Of a stretch of 64,000 nt of DNA, positions 53,286-62,598 are shown piece by piece. Each line of letters starts with the position of its first letter. Position 1 is the first letter of the stretch. A program made the position numbers and the translations under genes. Source of the DNA: Bacillota bacterium (GTDB taxonomy: Bacteria; Bacillota; Clostridia; Lachnospirales; Cellulosilyticaceae); assembly GCA_023436395.1 (NCBI GenBank), contig JAEZJJ010000040.1, positions 1 to 64,000 on the forward strand, in the 5' to 3' direction. A model generated the notes under the pieces. That model was not told where the DNA came from and searched no databases. It saw nothing but the letters and a program-made list of their open reading frames with translations.

Positions 53286-54251
53286 ATGATTAAACATTTT
53301 TCACATACTGATTTAGATGGTTACAGTTGTATACTTTTATCCCAACTTGCTTATGGAAAAGATGAAGTTCACTTTGAAAATTGTACCCATGAGGATATTA
53401 ATGAAAAAGTTGAACTTTATCTCACTGAGAAGCAATATTTAAATTATGACCATTGTTATATTACAGACATTTCTATCAATGAGGATCTAGCAACTAAGAT
53501 TCAAAATACGATTGAAGCACCTGATAGTGACTTATCGGCTTCTCACTTTCAACTTCTTGATCACCACCTTTCTGCTCTCTCATTAAATGCTTTTTCTTGG
53601 TGCCAAGTACATGTTCAAGATTCACATGATGTGAAATGCAGTGGAACTTCTTTATTATTTAACTATCTTAAAGAAAAAGCCTCTTATCCACTTCTTTTAA
53701 ATCCACTTACAGCCACCTATGTAGAAAAGGTACGTCGCTTAGATACTTGGGATTGGCAAGCATTAGAAGATTTAGAATCTAAACAGCTTAATGATTTATT
53801 TTTTATTCTAGGCTGTGAACGCTTTATGTCTTATTGGTTAGAACGCCTTACTAAAGATTATGGTTCATTTACTTTTGATGAAACACAAAAACTACTTCTA
53901 GAAATCAGGCAAGATGAAATTGATAAATATATTGAAGCTCGCAACGAAGAGATTATTGAAAAAGATATCTTAGGCTATAAGGCTGGGATTGTTTTTGCTA
54001 ATCGCTTTCAAAGTGAACTTGGTAATAAACTCGGTGAACTTCATCCCGAGTTAGACTTTATTGCTATGATTAATGTGGGTGGAGGAGTTTCCTTACGCAC
54101 AGTAAAAGATGATGTAAATCTTGCAACAAATATTGCAGAGATATTTGGAGGTGGTGGGCATGCTAAAGCCGCAGGTATGCGTGTCCCTTCTACTATACGT
54201 GAAATGGTGATTAATACTTTATTTTGTTTAGAAGATCATACCAATATCTAG
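53286..54251 (+). CDS. nrnB: DHH-family phosphoesterase, NrnB-type
   Basis: The product (321 aa) has the DHH motifs HTDLDGYS (7-14) and LLDHH, and the DHHA1 substrate-binding motif GGGGHAKAAGMRV near the C-terminus. The middle segment RRLDTWDWQ with LNDLFFIL is close to that of B. subtilis NrnB (YngD), which degrades short RNAs and c-di-AMP/pApA-related dinucleotides in this superfamily. AGGAG precedes the ATG. The CDF gene starts 25 bases after its stop, so the two are probably co-transcribed. Confidence 0.88.
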   Translation: MIKHFSHTDLDGYSCILLSQLAYGKDEVHFENCTHEDINEKVELYLTEKQYLNYDHCYITDISINEDLATKIQNTIEAPDSDLSASHFQLLDHHLSALSLNAFSWCQVHVQDSHDVKCSGTSLLFNYLKEKASYPLLLNPLTATYVEKVRRLDTWDWQALEDLESKQLNDLFFILGCERFMSYWLERLTKDYGSFTFDETQKLLLEIRQDEIDKYIEARNEEIIEKDILGYKAGIVFANRFQSELGNKLGELHPELDFIAMINVGGGVSLRTVKDDVNLATNIAEIFGGGGHAKAAGMRVPSTIREMVINTLFCLEDHTNI

Positions 54252-54275
54252 GTAATAACGATTTGGAGGAAATTT

Positions 54276-55460
54276 ATGACACAATTACTCATTAAATGGT
54301 TTATTAAAACCCCTGAAGAAGTACAAAACCCCAACGTTAGGCATGCCTATGGCAATCTAGGAAGTATTGTTGGTATTATCACTAATATTATTTTATCATT
54401 AAGTAAAATGGGTATTGGCTTACTTTTTAATAGTATGGCAATCTTTGCAGATGGTATAAATAATCTATCTGATGCAGGTTCTTCTGTGGTGACACTTATT
54501 GGTTTTAAACTATCTGCAAAACCTGCGGATGAGGATCACCCTTTTGGCCATGCACGTATTGAGTATGTCGCAGGAATGATTGTTTCTTTTATCATCTTAA
54601 TCTTAGGTGTTGATTTGATTCGTTCTTCCATTGATAAGATTTTCAATCCTGAACCTATCCTATTTAATGCAAGCCTTATTGTAGTATTAGTACTTTCTAT
54701 TCTAGTTAAACTGTGGTTAAGCCGTTTTAACTCTATACTTGGTAAAAAAATTGATTCAGCTACTATGATTGCTACAAGTACAGATAGTCGTAATGATGTC
54801 ATTGCTACAAGTGCAGTTTTAGTAGCCATTATTATTAATTACTTTACCAAAATTAATTTAGACGGACTTATGGGTGCCCTAGTAGGTTGCTTTATTCTTT
54901 ATTCTGGTATTTCTCTTATCAAGGAGACCACCAATCCCTTATTAGGTCAGGCTCCCAACCCTGAATTTATAGGTGCTATTGAAGCCAAATTACTTAGTTA
55001 TGAGGAGATTACAGGTTTTCATGATTTAGTAGTGCATAGCTATGGTCCTAACCGTTGGTTTGCCACTGTTCATGCTGAGGTACCTGCTGAAGCCAACCTG
55101 CTCCATTGCCATGATATCATTGATAATATTGAAAGGGATTTACAAAAGGAAATGGGAATTGACTTAGTCATTCACCTTGATCCCATTGTAACAGACGATC
55201 CTGTTGCTAATGCCTTAAAACTTCAAGTTAAAGAACTTGCAAATAAAATTGATCCCGGACTATCTATTCATGACTTTCGTATGGTTATAGGACCTACTCA
55301 TAGTAATATTATCTTTGATATTGCTGTTCCTGTGGGTTTCAAACAATCTCCAACAGAATTAGCCAGTACTTTAGATCTAGAGATTAAGCGTATTAATCCC
55401 ACCTATTATTCTGTCATTACTGTAGATACAAATTATATTTCAACCTCTATTACTTCTTAA
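54276..55460 (+). CDS. Cation diffusion facilitator, predicted Mn2+-type
   Basis: The product (394 aa) has six transmembrane helices followed by a cytosolic ferredoxin-like domain (about 225-300) and a C-terminal extension to 394. The metal site A residues are readable: N-x-x-x-D in TM2 (Asn62, Asp66 within ADGINNLSD) and D-x-x-x-D in TM5 (Asp170, Asp174 in TDSRND). Zinc members have HxxxD in TM5 and the DxxxD form is typical of the manganese branch, so Mn2+ efflux is inferred. HPFGHARIEY after TM2 is a family mark. AGGAGG precedes the ATG. It follows nrnB closely and ends at a bidirectional terminator. Confidence 0.9.
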   Translation: MTQLLIKWFIKTPEEVQNPNVRHAYGNLGSIVGIITNIILSLSKMGIGLLFNSMAIFADGINNLSDAGSSVVTLIGFKLSAKPADEDHPFGHARIEYVAGMIVSFIILILGVDLIRSSIDKIFNPEPILFNASLIVVLVLSILVKLWLSRFNSILGKKIDSATMIATSTDSRNDVIATSAVLVAIIINYFTKINLDGLMGALVGCFILYSGISLIKETTNPLLGQAPNPEFIGAIEAKLLSYEEITGFHDLVVHSYGPNRWFATVHAEVPAEANLLHCHDIIDNIERDLQKEMGIDLVIHLDPIVTDDPVANALKLQVKELANKIDPGLSIHDFRMVIGPTHSNIIFDIAVPVGFKQSPTELASTLDLEIKRINPTYYSVITVDTNYISTSITS

Positions 55461-55478
55461 TCATTTTATCCAATGTTT

Positions 55479-55521
55479 AACTAAAAAACTTGCCTTTTAC
55501 ACAAAGGCAAGTTTTTTAGTT
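55479..55521. terminator. Bidirectional terminator
   Basis: AACTAAAAAACTTGCCTTT / AAAGGCAAGTTTTTTAGTT arms lie between converging genes, with T-runs on both strands. Confidence 0.88.
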
Positions 55522-55523
55522 GT

Positions 55524-56312
55524 TTACTTCTCCTCTACTGCTAAAATAGTAGCTACAAACATTCCTGAAAATAACATTCCTGAAAGGGCAATTAACATGG
55601 TAAGCATTTTAGCCAGGGTCGTTTGTGGACAAACATCTCCAAACCCCACTGTTGTAAAGGTAATAATTAAGTAATAAAACAAATCAATCGCACTTTGTTC
55701 ATTAAAAGTCTCAGCTTGAATAAAGTGATGTGCAGAGGAGGATCCTGTGAATTGTACCAGTACTAACAGCGTATAAAGATTACTTAAAATAATAACAAGC
55801 CATGCCATAATACTTTTTATCTTTACTCTTTTACTTCTTTTTTCTTGCTCTTCTCCTGTAATATAATAAAGCATTTCCAAGTAAACCATAATCACACTTA
55901 GAATAAGCGCCATTAAGGCAGCTTGTCTTATAAAGGGTGTATCAATAGCTGAAAAAAACAGTAAAATAATAGTAGGTATCAAAATAGAAAAAGCAATCCC
56001 TAAGGTCATACTCATCAAATACTCTAGAAGCCATAAAATAAAGTTAATCAGTATCTTTAATAGTAAACTATAAGTAAAAAATACCAATAGGAATACCATC
56101 CATCGTTGACTACTATTTCCTAGCCTTAGGGCCTTTCCTATACTTAACAATAAAATAACACTCATTTGCAAGAGCCCTAACAATTTATCTTGCCAGTTTT
56201 TTTCTATGCCTAAAAACTTCTCAACTAAATAGATTAAAGAAAAATGTTGATGCTTTATAGCTACTACCACTTGACCTACCACTAAAACCAATAATATAAG
56301 AACAAGGAACAT
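55524..56312 (-). CDS. Potassium channel-like ion channel protein
   Basis: The product (262 aa) has about seven hydrophobic segments and, near the C-terminus, a pore loop with the K+ selectivity signature TVGFGD (about 221-226) followed by a final helix. No cytosolic RCK or cyclic-nucleotide domain is present. The N-terminal five segments do not show the charged S4 pattern of voltage gating. It probably conducts K+ passively. GGAGG precedes the ATG. It is transcribed alone, divergent from the ABC-F gene. Confidence 0.85.
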   Translation of the reverse strand: MFLVLILLVLVVGQVVVAIKHQHFSLIYLVEKFLGIEKNWQDKLLGLLQMSVILLLSIGKALRLGNSSQRWMVFLLVFFTYSLLLKILINFILWLLEYLMSMTLGIAFSILIPTIILLFFSAIDTPFIRQAALMALILSVIMVYLEMLYYITGEEQEKRSKRVKIKSIMAWLVIILSNLYTLLVLVQFTGSSSAHHFIQAETFNEQSAIDLFYYLIITFTTVGFGDVCPQTTLAKMLTMLIALSGMLFSGMFVATILAVEEK

Positions 56313-56402
56313 GATTTTCCTCCTAGCTTATCCACTTGCTTCATTATATGCCCCTCTTACTCACCTCATGCAATCTCTATCTAGGTACTTTAATGGAATT
56401 CA

Positions 56403-56431
56403 TTGATAGTGTATTTAAAAGATGTTATACT
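56403..56431 (+). promoter_or_regulatory. Promoter of the ABC-F gene
   Basis: TTGATA (56403-56408) and TATACT (56426-56431) are separated by 17 bases. Transcription would start near 56438, giving a leader of about 120 bases before the coding region. Confidence 0.7.
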
Positions 56432-56501
56432 ACTAACAATCAAGAAAGTCATTTATTACAAGGCTTATATTCATTAAAAACAAAAATTGTACAATAATAA
56501 T

Positions 56502-56529
56502 AAAGAGCTTATTGACATAAGCTCTTTTT
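56502..56529 (+). terminator. Leader terminator (putative attenuator) of the ABC-F gene
   Basis: AAAGAGCTTA / TAAGCTCTTT arms with a TTGACA loop are followed by TTTTTC. Only 28 bases separate it from the start codon, too few for a second promoter, so the hairpin must lie inside the transcript. GGCTTAT at 56462-56468 can instead pair with ATAAGCT at 56517-56523 and open the terminator, an antiterminator layout. Confidence 0.6.
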
Positions 56530-56557
56530 CACTGTTAAAGAAAAGGAAGGACATCCC

Positions 56558-58300
56558 ATGCTAAAAGCAACTGATTTATCCTATGAGTTTCCTCAAAAGG
56601 AACTTTTTAATAACATTTCATTTACCTTAGAAGAGGGCCAACACTGTGCTTTTATCGGCATAAGTGGGAGTGGAAAAAGTACCCTTATTGACCTTATAAT
56701 ACATCCAGATAACTATATGTTTACAGGTGACTTAGAGCTAGATACACATTGTCATATCGGTTATGTAAGCCAGTTTCTAGATGAAGAACATGCTCATGCA
56801 CTTTCTGTATTTGAATATATTGGTGGTTCATGTATTAAACTCCAAAAAGAATTAGCGGACATTTGCCTGGAGATGGAAACAGCTACAGACCTTGAACCTC
56901 TATTAGAGAGATACCAAGAAACCTTTGATGCCTTTGAAGCACTTGGTGGAGATGAATTTGAAAGTGCTATTAATAAAAAACTTAATCTTGCTAATCTCAC
57001 GAGACATAAAGACCTTTTATTGTCTGAATTAAGTGGTGGGGAATTTAAGCTTGTTCAAGTTATTAAAGAAATGCTTACAAATCCTCACCTTATGATTATG
57101 GATGAACCCGATGTATTTTTAGATTTTGAGCATCTTAATTCACTTAAAAACCTAATTAATACTTATAAAGGGACACTTCTTGTTATTACTCACAATCGCT
57201 ATCTTCTTAATCACTGTTTTAATAAAATTCTTCATCTTGAAAATAAGGAACTTCAGGAATTTGATGGAAATTATAGAGAATATAACTTTTCATTACTTGA
57301 GGAAAAAATTAAACTTCAAGAACTGGCACAAGCAGATACAGATGCCATCGAAAAAAATGCAGCAGTTATTGAAAAACTTAGAGAAGCAGCAACTAATCTA
57401 GCAGACCCTTCTAAAGGTAAGGCCCTAAAAGCCCGAGTTAAACTACAAGAACGCCTTGAAGCACGTAGAATTAAACCACCTTTTGTGTATATACAAGAAC
57501 CTCTTATACAACTTACTACAACTCATGAAGTAGATCCAGAATCAGTCCTCTTAAAAGTGACTGATTATAGTGTTTCCTTTGATGAATTGCTATTAAAAAA
57601 TGTTAACTTTGAAATGAAGGCAACCGATAAAGTAGCCCTTATCGGCGAAAATGGTACAGGTAAAACCACTTTACTACGTGACCTCTTCAAAAACAATCAT
57701 CCAAATATCTCTTTTGCTGAAAATGCTGAAGTTGCTTATTTATCTCAACGTCAAGGAGAGGTATTAAATGAAGAACATACCATTCTTGAAGAGTTCCTAG
57801 ACCTTGGTTTTAAAAATGCTGAAGAAGTACTCTCTCACATTTCAAACTATGGTTTCAAAGAGGAAATGCTCACTCAAAGAATCAAAGCTTTATCAGGCGG
57901 AGAGAAAAATCTCTTGCAATTAGCTCAAATTGCAACTACTAATGCTAACTTCTTATTACTTGATGAGCCTACAAGCCATTTAGATACCTATTCTCAGCTT
58001 GCTCTTGAAAAAGCATTGTCTGCCTATAATGGTGCTGTTTTAATGATTTCACATGATTTTTATTCTATTGTTAATACGATGGATTATGCACTTCTAATCG
58101 ATGATAAAACTATTCGTAAAGTGAGTATGCGTAAATTTAGAAAAATGATTTATGCTAGTCACTTCAATAAAGATTACCTAGAACTTGAACAAAAGAAAAA
58201 AAATCTTGAAACCAAGATTGAAGCTTGCTTAAAAATAAATAATTTTATACTTGCTAAAGAGCTATGTGAAGAATTAGAGGTCCTACTTAAACTTTTTTAG
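56558..58300 (+). CDS. ABC-F family ATPase (ribosome-associated)
   Basis: The product (580 aa) has two ABC domains and no membrane segment. Domain 1 has Walker A GISGSGKST (34-42), the signature LSGGEFK and an unusual Walker B segment IMDEPDVFLDF. Domain 2 has GENGTGKTT, LSGGEKN and LLLDEPTSHLD. Between them is a charged helical linker (about 240-325, ALKARVKLQERLEARRIKPP), the part that reaches the ribosomal P-site in ABC-F proteins. Members protect ribosomes from antibiotics or tune translation. Which one this is cannot be said, but the attenuator-like leader is typical of inducible resistance members. A C-terminal coiled region follows. AAGGAAGG precedes the ATG. Confidence 0.9.
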   Translation: MLKATDLSYEFPQKELFNNISFTLEEGQHCAFIGISGSGKSTLIDLIIHPDNYMFTGDLELDTHCHIGYVSQFLDEEHAHALSVFEYIGGSCIKLQKELADICLEMETATDLEPLLERYQETFDAFEALGGDEFESAINKKLNLANLTRHKDLLLSELSGGEFKLVQVIKEMLTNPHLMIMDEPDVFLDFEHLNSLKNLINTYKGTLLVITHNRYLLNHCFNKILHLENKELQEFDGNYREYNFSLLEEKIKLQELAQADTDAIEKNAAVIEKLREAATNLADPSKGKALKARVKLQERLEARRIKPPFVYIQEPLIQLTTTHEVDPESVLLKVTDYSVSFDELLLKNVNFEMKATDKVALIGENGTGKTTLLRDLFKNNHPNISFAENAEVAYLSQRQGEVLNEEHTILEEFLDLGFKNAEEVLSHISNYGFKEEMLTQRIKALSGGEKNLLQLAQIATTNANFLLLDEPTSHLDTYSQLALEKALSAYNGAVLMISHDFYSIVNTMDYALLIDDKTIRKVSMRKFRKMIYASHFNKDYLELEQKKKNLETKIEACLKINNFILAKELCEELEVLLKLF

Positions 58301-58363
58301 ATACAAGCATATGGCAAAATGTATCCACTGCTTCTAAAAATAAATACTACTCAACTAAATAAT

Positions 58364-58411
58364 AAAAAAAGCTATAAAACTAGTACATAAACGCTAGTTT
58401 TATAGCTTTTT
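58364..58411. terminator. Bidirectional terminator
   Basis: AAAAAGCTATAAAACTAG / CTAGTTTTATAGCTTTT arms lie between the converging ABC-F and GNAT genes. Confidence 0.85.
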
Positions 58412-58438
58412 ATAATTATAAATAAAAATCTTTGTGAT

Positions 58439-59053
58439 TTACGGTCTTTTAATAAAACAGTATTGACAAAAATCCGTTCCTTCTTCTGAAATTGTTTTTA
58501 CTAACTCAAATCCAAAGTGTTCATAAATAGGAATATTTTCAGCTGTATTTGTTTCTAAAATAATAGGAATAGATTTATTCTTACACCTATTGATGATGGG
58601 CATCATTAATTCTCTAAATTTTCCTTTTCCTCGACTCTCCTTTGCTATTGCTATTATTTTTATATAATAATAATTCCCTCTACAAAATTCTTTCTGCCAT
58701 TTTAAATCAACACTCTTTAATGCTTCTTTACAGTTTTCCATATATAATCTAAGATCATTACTATTTATTAATTTAGTCAGTTTAGATTGACCTAAAAGGC
58801 ATAAAATAAGTACACGCAGTGAATTATATTTCTTTTTTTCATATCCTATAATAACTGAGTTTAAATGCTCATCTAGAGAATTCATCTCACATGTCTTATA
58901 AAGAATAGGCATCTGTGCTAAAAATAGCTTTTCCAAAAAAATTTCTGGATTTTCTATTCCTTTTATTTGCTTAATAGTTAACTCATCTTCAAAAAAACAT
59001 TCTGTTAGAAGTTGAGCTATTGAATTAAAGTGTTCTTTTTCTATTTTAATCAT
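58439..59053 (-). CDS. GNAT-family N-acetyltransferase
   Basis: The product (204 aa) has an acetyl-CoA-binding loop in AKESRGKGKFRELMM (about 140-154) and the following beta strand and helix IILETNTAENIPIYEHFGFEL, features of the GNAT fold. The middle is unusually long and helical. The N-terminal region is typical of the 'GNAT, unknown substrate' group. A weak AGGAATG precedes the ATG. It lies in an AT-rich pocket with no co-transcribed partner. Confidence 0.82.
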   Translation of the reverse strand: MIKIEKEHFNSIAQLLTECFFEDELTIKQIKGIENPEIFLEKLFLAQMPILYKTCEMNSLDEHLNSVIIGYEKKKYNSLRVLILCLLGQSKLTKLINSNDLRLYMENCKEALKSVDLKWQKEFCRGNYYYIKIIAIAKESRGKGKFRELMMPIINRCKNKSIPIILETNTAENIPIYEHFGFELVKTISEEGTDFCQYCFIKRP

Positions 59054-59268
59054 ATTTTCATTCCTTAATTATAATTATTTTATCGAGATAAACTCTTGTT
59101 ATTTAGAAATAGAGTTCTAATAACCAATATAAAAGTATTTTGAAAACTTTATTTATAATAATCATTAGTCCGTAACAATTTTTATATTATTTGTTATATT
59201 TAAAATAATTATTCATATTATATATGCTTTTTCCACATCAATCAATCTTTTTTAATATAGTATCATAA

Positions 59269-59309
59269 CATAAAAGCCTTTGAATCCTCTAGATTCAAAA
59301 GCTTTTATG
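59269..59309 (-). terminator. Terminator of the polyamine operon
   Basis: CATAAAAGCTTTTGAATC / GATTCAAAGGCTTTTATG arms with one mismatch follow the nspC stop codon. Confidence 0.75.
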
Positions 59310-59310
59310 T

Positions 59311-60444
59311 TTACAAACGTGATTTAAAGTCTTGATAACCAAAACTTTTTATGATTCTAAATCCTTCTTTTTCATTATAAAGTACGATACTTGGCAGGTT
59401 AATACCATTAAAAGTATTATTCTTTACCATCGTATAATGAGCCATATCGCAGAAAACTAAACGATCTCCTTCTTTTAATGGCCTATCAAAGGAATAGTCT
59501 CCAATAATATCTCCAGCTAAGCAAGTTGCACTTCCTAAACGATAGGTATAAGTTTTTTCTTCTGCTAAGCCTCCCCCAATAATTTGTGGTCTATAAGGCA
59601 TTTCTAATACATCTGGCATATGACATGCTGCTGAAGTATCTAGAATAGCAATATCTATCTCATTATGAAGTATTTCTAAAACAGTCGTTACCAAATATCC
59701 TGTATTAAGTGCCACAGCTTCTCCAGGCTCTAGGTAAACTTCTATATCATAAGTTTGTTTAATATGCTTGATACACTTAATAAGCCTTTCAATGTCATAA
59801 TCTGCTCTTGTAATATGATGTCCTCCACCAAAGTTAATCCATTTCATCTGATAAAGGTAAGTACCAAACTTATCTTCTACTACGTTTAAAATACGCTCCA
59901 GTGTATCTGAATTTTGTTCACACATGGCATGAAAGTGTAATCCTTCAATCCCCTCTAAGTCTTGATTTTTAAACTGTCCTAAAGTGATTCCCATACGAGA
60001 TTTAGGTGCACAGGGATTATAAAGATCCACCTCTACCTCTGCATATTCTGGATTAATACGAAGGCCACAACTGATTTTCTTTTCAGATGCCCCTACCTTA
60101 TCTTTATACTTCTGCCATTGATGAAAAGAATTAAATACAATATGGTTAGAATACTTCATAATCTCATCAAATTCCTCTTCTTTATAGGCAGCAGCATAAA
60201 TATGTACTTCCTTCCCCATTTCTTCATGCCCTAGCCTTGCTTCATGAAGAGAACTTGAAGTTACTCCACTTAGATACTTGGCTATTAAAGGAAATGTCTC
60301 ATACATTGAAAAAGCTTTGGTGGCTAAAAGAATACGGCACCCTGCTTCCTGTTCTACCTTTTTTAAAACTTCTAGGTTCTTTATTAATAGACGTTCATCT
60401 ACCACATAAGAAGGGGTAGGTACTTTCGTAAAATCTAAATCCAT
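59311..60444 (-). CDS. nspC: Carboxynorspermidine/carboxyspermidine decarboxylase
   Basis: The product (377 aa) is a fold-type III (alanine racemase-like) PLP decarboxylase of the NspC family. It begins VPTPSYVVDERLL (8-20); the PLP lysine is Lys43 in LLATKAFSMY. Other visible motifs are FHAMCEQN, INFGGGHHI and LEPGEAV, and the substrate-side cysteine in LDTSAACHMPDVLE. It decarboxylates carboxynorspermidine or carboxyspermidine to the free polyamine. The start at 60444 has AAGGAG 8 bases upstream and lies 10 bases past the stop of the dehydrogenase gene; a longer frame to 60537 overlaps that gene without reason. It ends the operon. Confidence 0.94.
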   Translation of the reverse strand: MDLDFTKVPTPSYVVDERLLIKNLEVLKKVEQEAGCRILLATKAFSMYETFPLIAKYLSGVTSSSLHEARLGHEEMGKEVHIYAAAYKEEEFDEIMKYSNHIVFNSFHQWQKYKDKVGASEKKISCGLRINPEYAEVEVDLYNPCAPKSRMGITLGQFKNQDLEGIEGLHFHAMCEQNSDTLERILNVVEDKFGTYLYQMKWINFGGGHHITRADYDIERLIKCIKHIKQTYDIEVYLEPGEAVALNTGYLVTTVLEILHNEIDIAILDTSAACHMPDVLEMPYRPQIIGGGLAEEKTYTYRLGSATCLAGDIIGDYSFDRPLKEGDRLVFCDMAHYTMVKNNTFNGINLPSIVLYNEKEGFRIIKSFGYQDFKSRL

Positions 60445-60454
60445 AATTTTCTCC

Positions 60455-61654
60455 TTAGTCCACAAGTTCTGGCTCAAAAGTTTCTTGCCATGGTAAGCCC
60501 CATTTATTAAGTGCTTCCATAAATGGATCTGGATCAAACTCCTCTACATTATATACCCCTGGTTTCTTCCATTTTCCTTCAAGGAGCATCATAGCACCAA
60601 TCATGGCCGGTACACCTGTTGTATAAGAAATGGCTTGTGAACCCACTTCCTTATAACATTCCTCATGATCACATACATTGTATACATAGTATTGTACAGG
60701 CTTGCCATCTTTTACACCTTGGCAGATACAACCAATATTTGTTTTTCCTTTGGTTCTAGGTCCTAATGAAGCTGGGTCTGGTAATATGGCTTTTAAGAAT
60801 TGAAGTGGTACAATTTCTTTTCCCTCATAATTAATAGGTTCAATAGATGTCATCCCTACATTCTCAAGGACTTTAAGATGTGTTAAGTAATTTTGAGAGA
60901 AGGTCATGAAGAAACGAATACGCTTAATACCTGTAATATTAAGTGCCAATGACTCTAACTCTTCATGATGTAAAAGATACATATCTTTATCACCAATTTC
61001 AGGGAAATTGTACACTCTTTTAATTTCCATTGGTTCAGTCTCTACCCAATGCCCATTTTCAATATAGCTTCCTTTAGCTGTTACCTCACGAATATTGATT
61101 TCTGGATTAAAGTTTGTTGCAAAAGGATAACCATGATCCCCTGCATTAGCATCTAAAATATCAATATAATGAATTTCATCAAAGTAATGTTTAAGTGCAT
61201 AAGCTGAGAATACACCTGTTACACCTGGATCAAATCCACAACCTAAGATTGCCGTAATACCCGCTTCTTCAAACTTTTCCCTATAAGCCCACTGCCAACT
61301 ATATTCAAACTTGGCTGTATCAAGTGGTTCATAGTTTGCAGTATCTAAATAATGGGTTTTAGTAGCTAAACAAGCATCCATAATCGTTAAATCTTGATAA
61401 GGTAATGCGACATTAATAACAATATCAGGTTTATACTCTTTAATCAGTGCAATTAATTCTTCTACATGATCTGCATCTACCTGAGCAGTTGTAATCTTAG
61501 TTTTACCTCCATCTAATTTTTCTTTAAGGGCATCACACTTTGATTTTGTGCGACTGGCAATACAAATTTCCTCAAACACCTCATAGTTTTGTACACACTT
61601 ATGTACCACTACACTAGCAACACCACCAGCTCCAATAATTAATGCTCTTCCCAT
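60455..61654 (-). CDS. Carboxynorspermidine synthase-type (saccharopine dehydrogenase-like) reductase
   Basis: The product (399 aa) has an N-terminal Rossmann motif IIGAGGVASVVVHKC (5-19) and the LYS9/saccharopine dehydrogenase-like fold with GCGFDPGVTGVFSAYALKHYFDEIHYIDI and YPFATNFNPEINIREV. It matches the carboxynorspermidine dehydrogenase family, which condenses a diamine with L-aspartate 4-semialdehyde by NADPH-dependent reductive amination. The diamine may be putrescine or 1,3-diaminopropane; agmatine is another described possibility for relatives. The start has AAGGAGATG upstream. The decarboxylase gene follows after 10 bases and speE lies 80 bases before. Confidence 0.92.
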   Translation of the reverse strand: MGRALIIGAGGVASVVVHKCVQNYEVFEEICIASRTKSKCDALKEKLDGGKTKITTAQVDADHVEELIALIKEYKPDIVINVALPYQDLTIMDACLATKTHYLDTANYEPLDTAKFEYSWQWAYREKFEEAGITAILGCGFDPGVTGVFSAYALKHYFDEIHYIDILDANAGDHGYPFATNFNPEINIREVTAKGSYIENGHWVETEPMEIKRVYNFPEIGDKDMYLLHHEELESLALNITGIKRIRFFMTFSQNYLTHLKVLENVGMTSIEPINYEGKEIVPLQFLKAILPDPASLGPRTKGKTNIGCICQGVKDGKPVQYYVYNVCDHEECYKEVGSQAISYTTGVPAMIGAMMLLEGKWKKPGVYNVEEFDPDPFMEALNKWGLPWQETFEPELVD

Positions 61655-61734
61655 CTCTTAATCATCTCCTTTGTATTTTATTTTTAAAATCAACTCTTCC
61701 ACTTGTATTTCAATTTATTTCATTTAGTAATACC

Positions 61735-62577
61735 TTATTTCAATAGCTTCCTCACATAATTAGGCATAGCAAAACTACCTCTATGTACTTCTGTATTATA
61801 ATATTGTGTTTCTATCCCCAATGCATTCCACGCCTTATCATCTAAATCTACTAAGGGATCATATTTTTTAGAGGCAAATCCAAAAAGCCAATGACCTGAT
61901 GGATAAGTAGGAATATGGGCACTATATAGTTTGGTAATAGGGAAAAGACCTACAATCTTTTCATATGCCTTTTGAAGCGAATTGGCATGCATTTGATAAT
62001 AAGGACTCTCATGTTGATTGACTAAGATTCCATCACACTTAAGTGCCTTATAACAATTGCCGTAAAACTCTTTTGTAAATAAACCCTCTCCTGGACCAAA
62101 AGGATCTGTAGAATCTACTATAATGAGATCATACTCATTCTCTATATGACGAATATATCTAAGTCCATCTTCATAGAAAATATGTACACGTGGGTCCTCT
62201 AGGCTACAAGCTGTTTGCATCAGATGAAGTCTACAAGCCTCTACTACCATCTCATCTATTTCTACCAGATCAATATGTTCTATGGTTTGATAACGAATCA
62301 GCTCTCTTACCGTTCCGCCATCGCCCCCACCAATCACTAGCACCTTTTTAATCTTAGGATGAGTTGCCATAGGAACATGCACAATCATATCATGATAGAT
62401 AAACTCGTCCTTTTCTGTCAACATCATGCAACCATCTAAGGCTAAGAATGTTCCAAACTCATAGGAATTCATCACATCAATACGTTGATACTTACTTTGT
62501 GCTGAATAAAGATGCTTATCTACCTTAATTGAAAAACGAACATAGGGGCTATGTTCTTCTGTATACCATAACTCCAT
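61735..62577 (-). CDS. speE: Spermidine synthase-like aminopropyltransferase
   Basis: The product (280 aa) is a canonical SpeE: GGGDGGTV motif (83-90) for decarboxylated-SAM, the VDSTDPFGPGEGLF region, and WLFGFASKKYDP. It would transfer an aminopropyl group from decarboxylated SAM to a diamine. No SAM decarboxylase (speD) gene is seen in the window. The ATG at 62577 has GGGAG 8 bases upstream; a GTG at 62595 is a weaker alternative. It follows the speA stop by about 21 bases, so they form one unit. The preferred diamine cannot be read from the sequence. Confidence 0.92.
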   Translation of the reverse strand: MELWYTEEHSPYVRFSIKVDKHLYSAQSKYQRIDVMNSYEFGTFLALDGCMMLTEKDEFIYHDMIVHVPMATHPKIKKVLVIGGGDGGTVRELIRYQTIEHIDLVEIDEMVVEACRLHLMQTACSLEDPRVHIFYEDGLRYIRHIENEYDLIIVDSTDPFGPGEGLFTKEFYGNCYKALKCDGILVNQHESPYYQMHANSLQKAYEKIVGLFPITKLYSAHIPTYPSGHWLFGFASKKYDPLVDLDDKAWNALGIETQYYNTEVHRGSFAMPNYVRKLLK

Positions 62578-62598
62578 TTCATCTGCTCCCTTCACCTA

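Noticed and set aside
56348..56497. A 49-codon open frame in the ABC-F leader ending just before the terminator, considered as a leader peptide
   Set aside because: It has no ribosome binding site, and the promoter at 56403-56431 lies inside it, so most of it would not be transcribed. A shorter internal leader peptide is not clear either.
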